A stretch of 14,886 bases of DNA from an uncultured Alphaproteobacteria bacterium (GTDB lineage Bacteria; Pseudomonadota; Alphaproteobacteria; Rhizobiales; Aestuariivirgaceae): assembly GCA_937868035.1 (NCBI GenBank), contig CALMLK010000314.1, positions 1 through 14,886 on the forward strand. The letters are read 5' to 3'. Under the pieces are notes generated by a model. It worked only from the letters and a program-made list of their open reading frames with translations. It did no database searches and was not told the origin of the DNA. This document shows, in pieces, positions 14,471-14,886 of this stretch. The position numbers were made by a program, and so were the translations under genes. Within the stretch, counting starts at the first letter, position 1; each line of letters begins with the position of its first letter.

Positions 14471-14886
14471 GCGACGTGATCCGACGTGTTTGCGCTGGCG
14501 AGGGCGGCTGCATCCCGCGCCAGCTTTTCAATGCCTGCCCAATCGCCTGCCGCCATCATCGCCTTGGGCGCCATCCACGAGCCGCCGAGGGTGATGACAT
14601 TCGGCAGCTTGAGATAGGACGGAGCGAGTGCTGCGTTGATGCCGCCCGTGGGACAGAACTTCACCTGCGGCAGAGGCTGGGCCAGCGATGCAAGATAGGC
14701 CGTGCCGCCTGCGGGCTCGGCGGGGAAGAACTTCTGGAAGTGATAGCCGCGCTCCAGCAGCGCCATCACTTCCGTGGCGGTGACACCACCCGGCAGGAGC
14801 GGCATCTCGATCGTGTCGGCGGCATCAAGCAGAAGCGGCGATGACCCCGGCGAGACGGCGAAGGCACAGCCCGCCTCCGCCACCAT
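14467..14886 (-). CDS. eda: KDPG/KHG aldolase, C-terminal part (N-terminus beyond window)
   Basis: This class I aldolase cleaves 2-keto-3-deoxy-6-phosphogluconate (or 4-hydroxy-2-oxoglutarate) to pyruvate plus an aldehyde, the last step of the Entner-Doudoroff pathway. The 139 residues in the window show AFAVSPGSS, the Schiff-base lysine in [17 protein letters not shown] and TLGGSW, all in the order seen in E. coli Eda. The family is about 210 residues, so roughly the first 70 lie to the right of the window; the ATG at 14886 is internal, not the start. Its stop overlaps the mtnA start by 4 nt, so the two genes share an operon. Glucokinase of the same pathway lies about 4 kb away in a separate operon. 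Confidence 0.92.
   Translation of the reverse strand: MVAEAGCAFAVSPGSSPLLLDAADTIEMPLLPGGVTATEVMALLERGYHFQKFFPAEPAGGTAYLASLAQPLPQVKFCPTGGINAALAPSYLKLPNVITLGGSWMAPKAMMAAGDWAGIEKLARDAAALASANTSDHVA

Noticed and set aside
1..14886. Insertion sequences, CRISPR arrays, tRNA or rRNA genes, toxin-antitoxin or phage-defence genes
   Set aside because: No transposase-like frames, regularly spaced repeats, cloverleaf sequences or defence-type proteins were seen. All sizeable frames that are not shadows match housekeeping, transport or pilus families, apart from the DUF599 protein of unknown function.

Overview
The window is about 14.9 kb of GC-rich, densely coded chromosomal DNA with the look of an alphaproteobacterium, most likely order Hyphomicrobiales (Rhizobiales). 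The reasons are a Caulobacter-type cpa/tad pilus cluster with a CpaD lipoprotein, Entner-Doudoroff type enzymes (glucokinase, KDPG aldolase), GTG and TTG starts, and many 4-nt stop/start overlaps. No mobile element, tRNA, rRNA or CRISPR array was seen. The species cannot be named from the sequence.

Left region (1-5307): a Flp/Tad pilus locus in two divergent arms. On the minus strand are cpaA (prepilin peptidase), cpaB (periplasmic SAF-domain protein), cpaC (outer-membrane secretin) and the start of cpaD (lipoprotein, cut by the window edge). The ATPase and platform genes probably continue to the left. On the plus strand are a small secreted protein that is essentially a free-standing copy of the CpaC N-terminal domain, with its own terminator, and then two TadE/TadF-type pseudopilins behind a leader with two tandem stem-loops, closed by a strong terminator. 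No major Flp pilin gene is visible.

Middle region (5364-10863): a plus-strand EamA/DMT exporter-like gene and an aldehyde dehydrogenase of the 2,5-dioxopentanoate (alpha-ketoglutaric semialdehyde) type. Convergent to them is a tightly packed minus-strand operon, glucokinase - nicotinamidase - fumarylpyruvate hydrolase/FAHD1-type hydrolase - DMT transporter. Its last three genes are joined by 4-nt overlaps.

Right region (10972-14886): peptide chain release factor 3 (prfC) and a DUF599 membrane protein on the plus strand. Convergent to them is an operon in which a KDPG/KHG aldolase (eda, N-terminus outside the window) overlaps mtnA, methylthioribose-1-phosphate isomerase, by 4 nt.

Most of the window is recognisable housekeeping and pilus biology. 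The items most worth a second look are the solo CpaC-N-like protein, the double-hairpin leader of the pseudopilin operon, the shared penultimate cysteine of the two pseudopilins, the glk-pncA-FAH-DMT cassette, and the eda-mtnA coupling. I did not find a clearly new multi-gene system.
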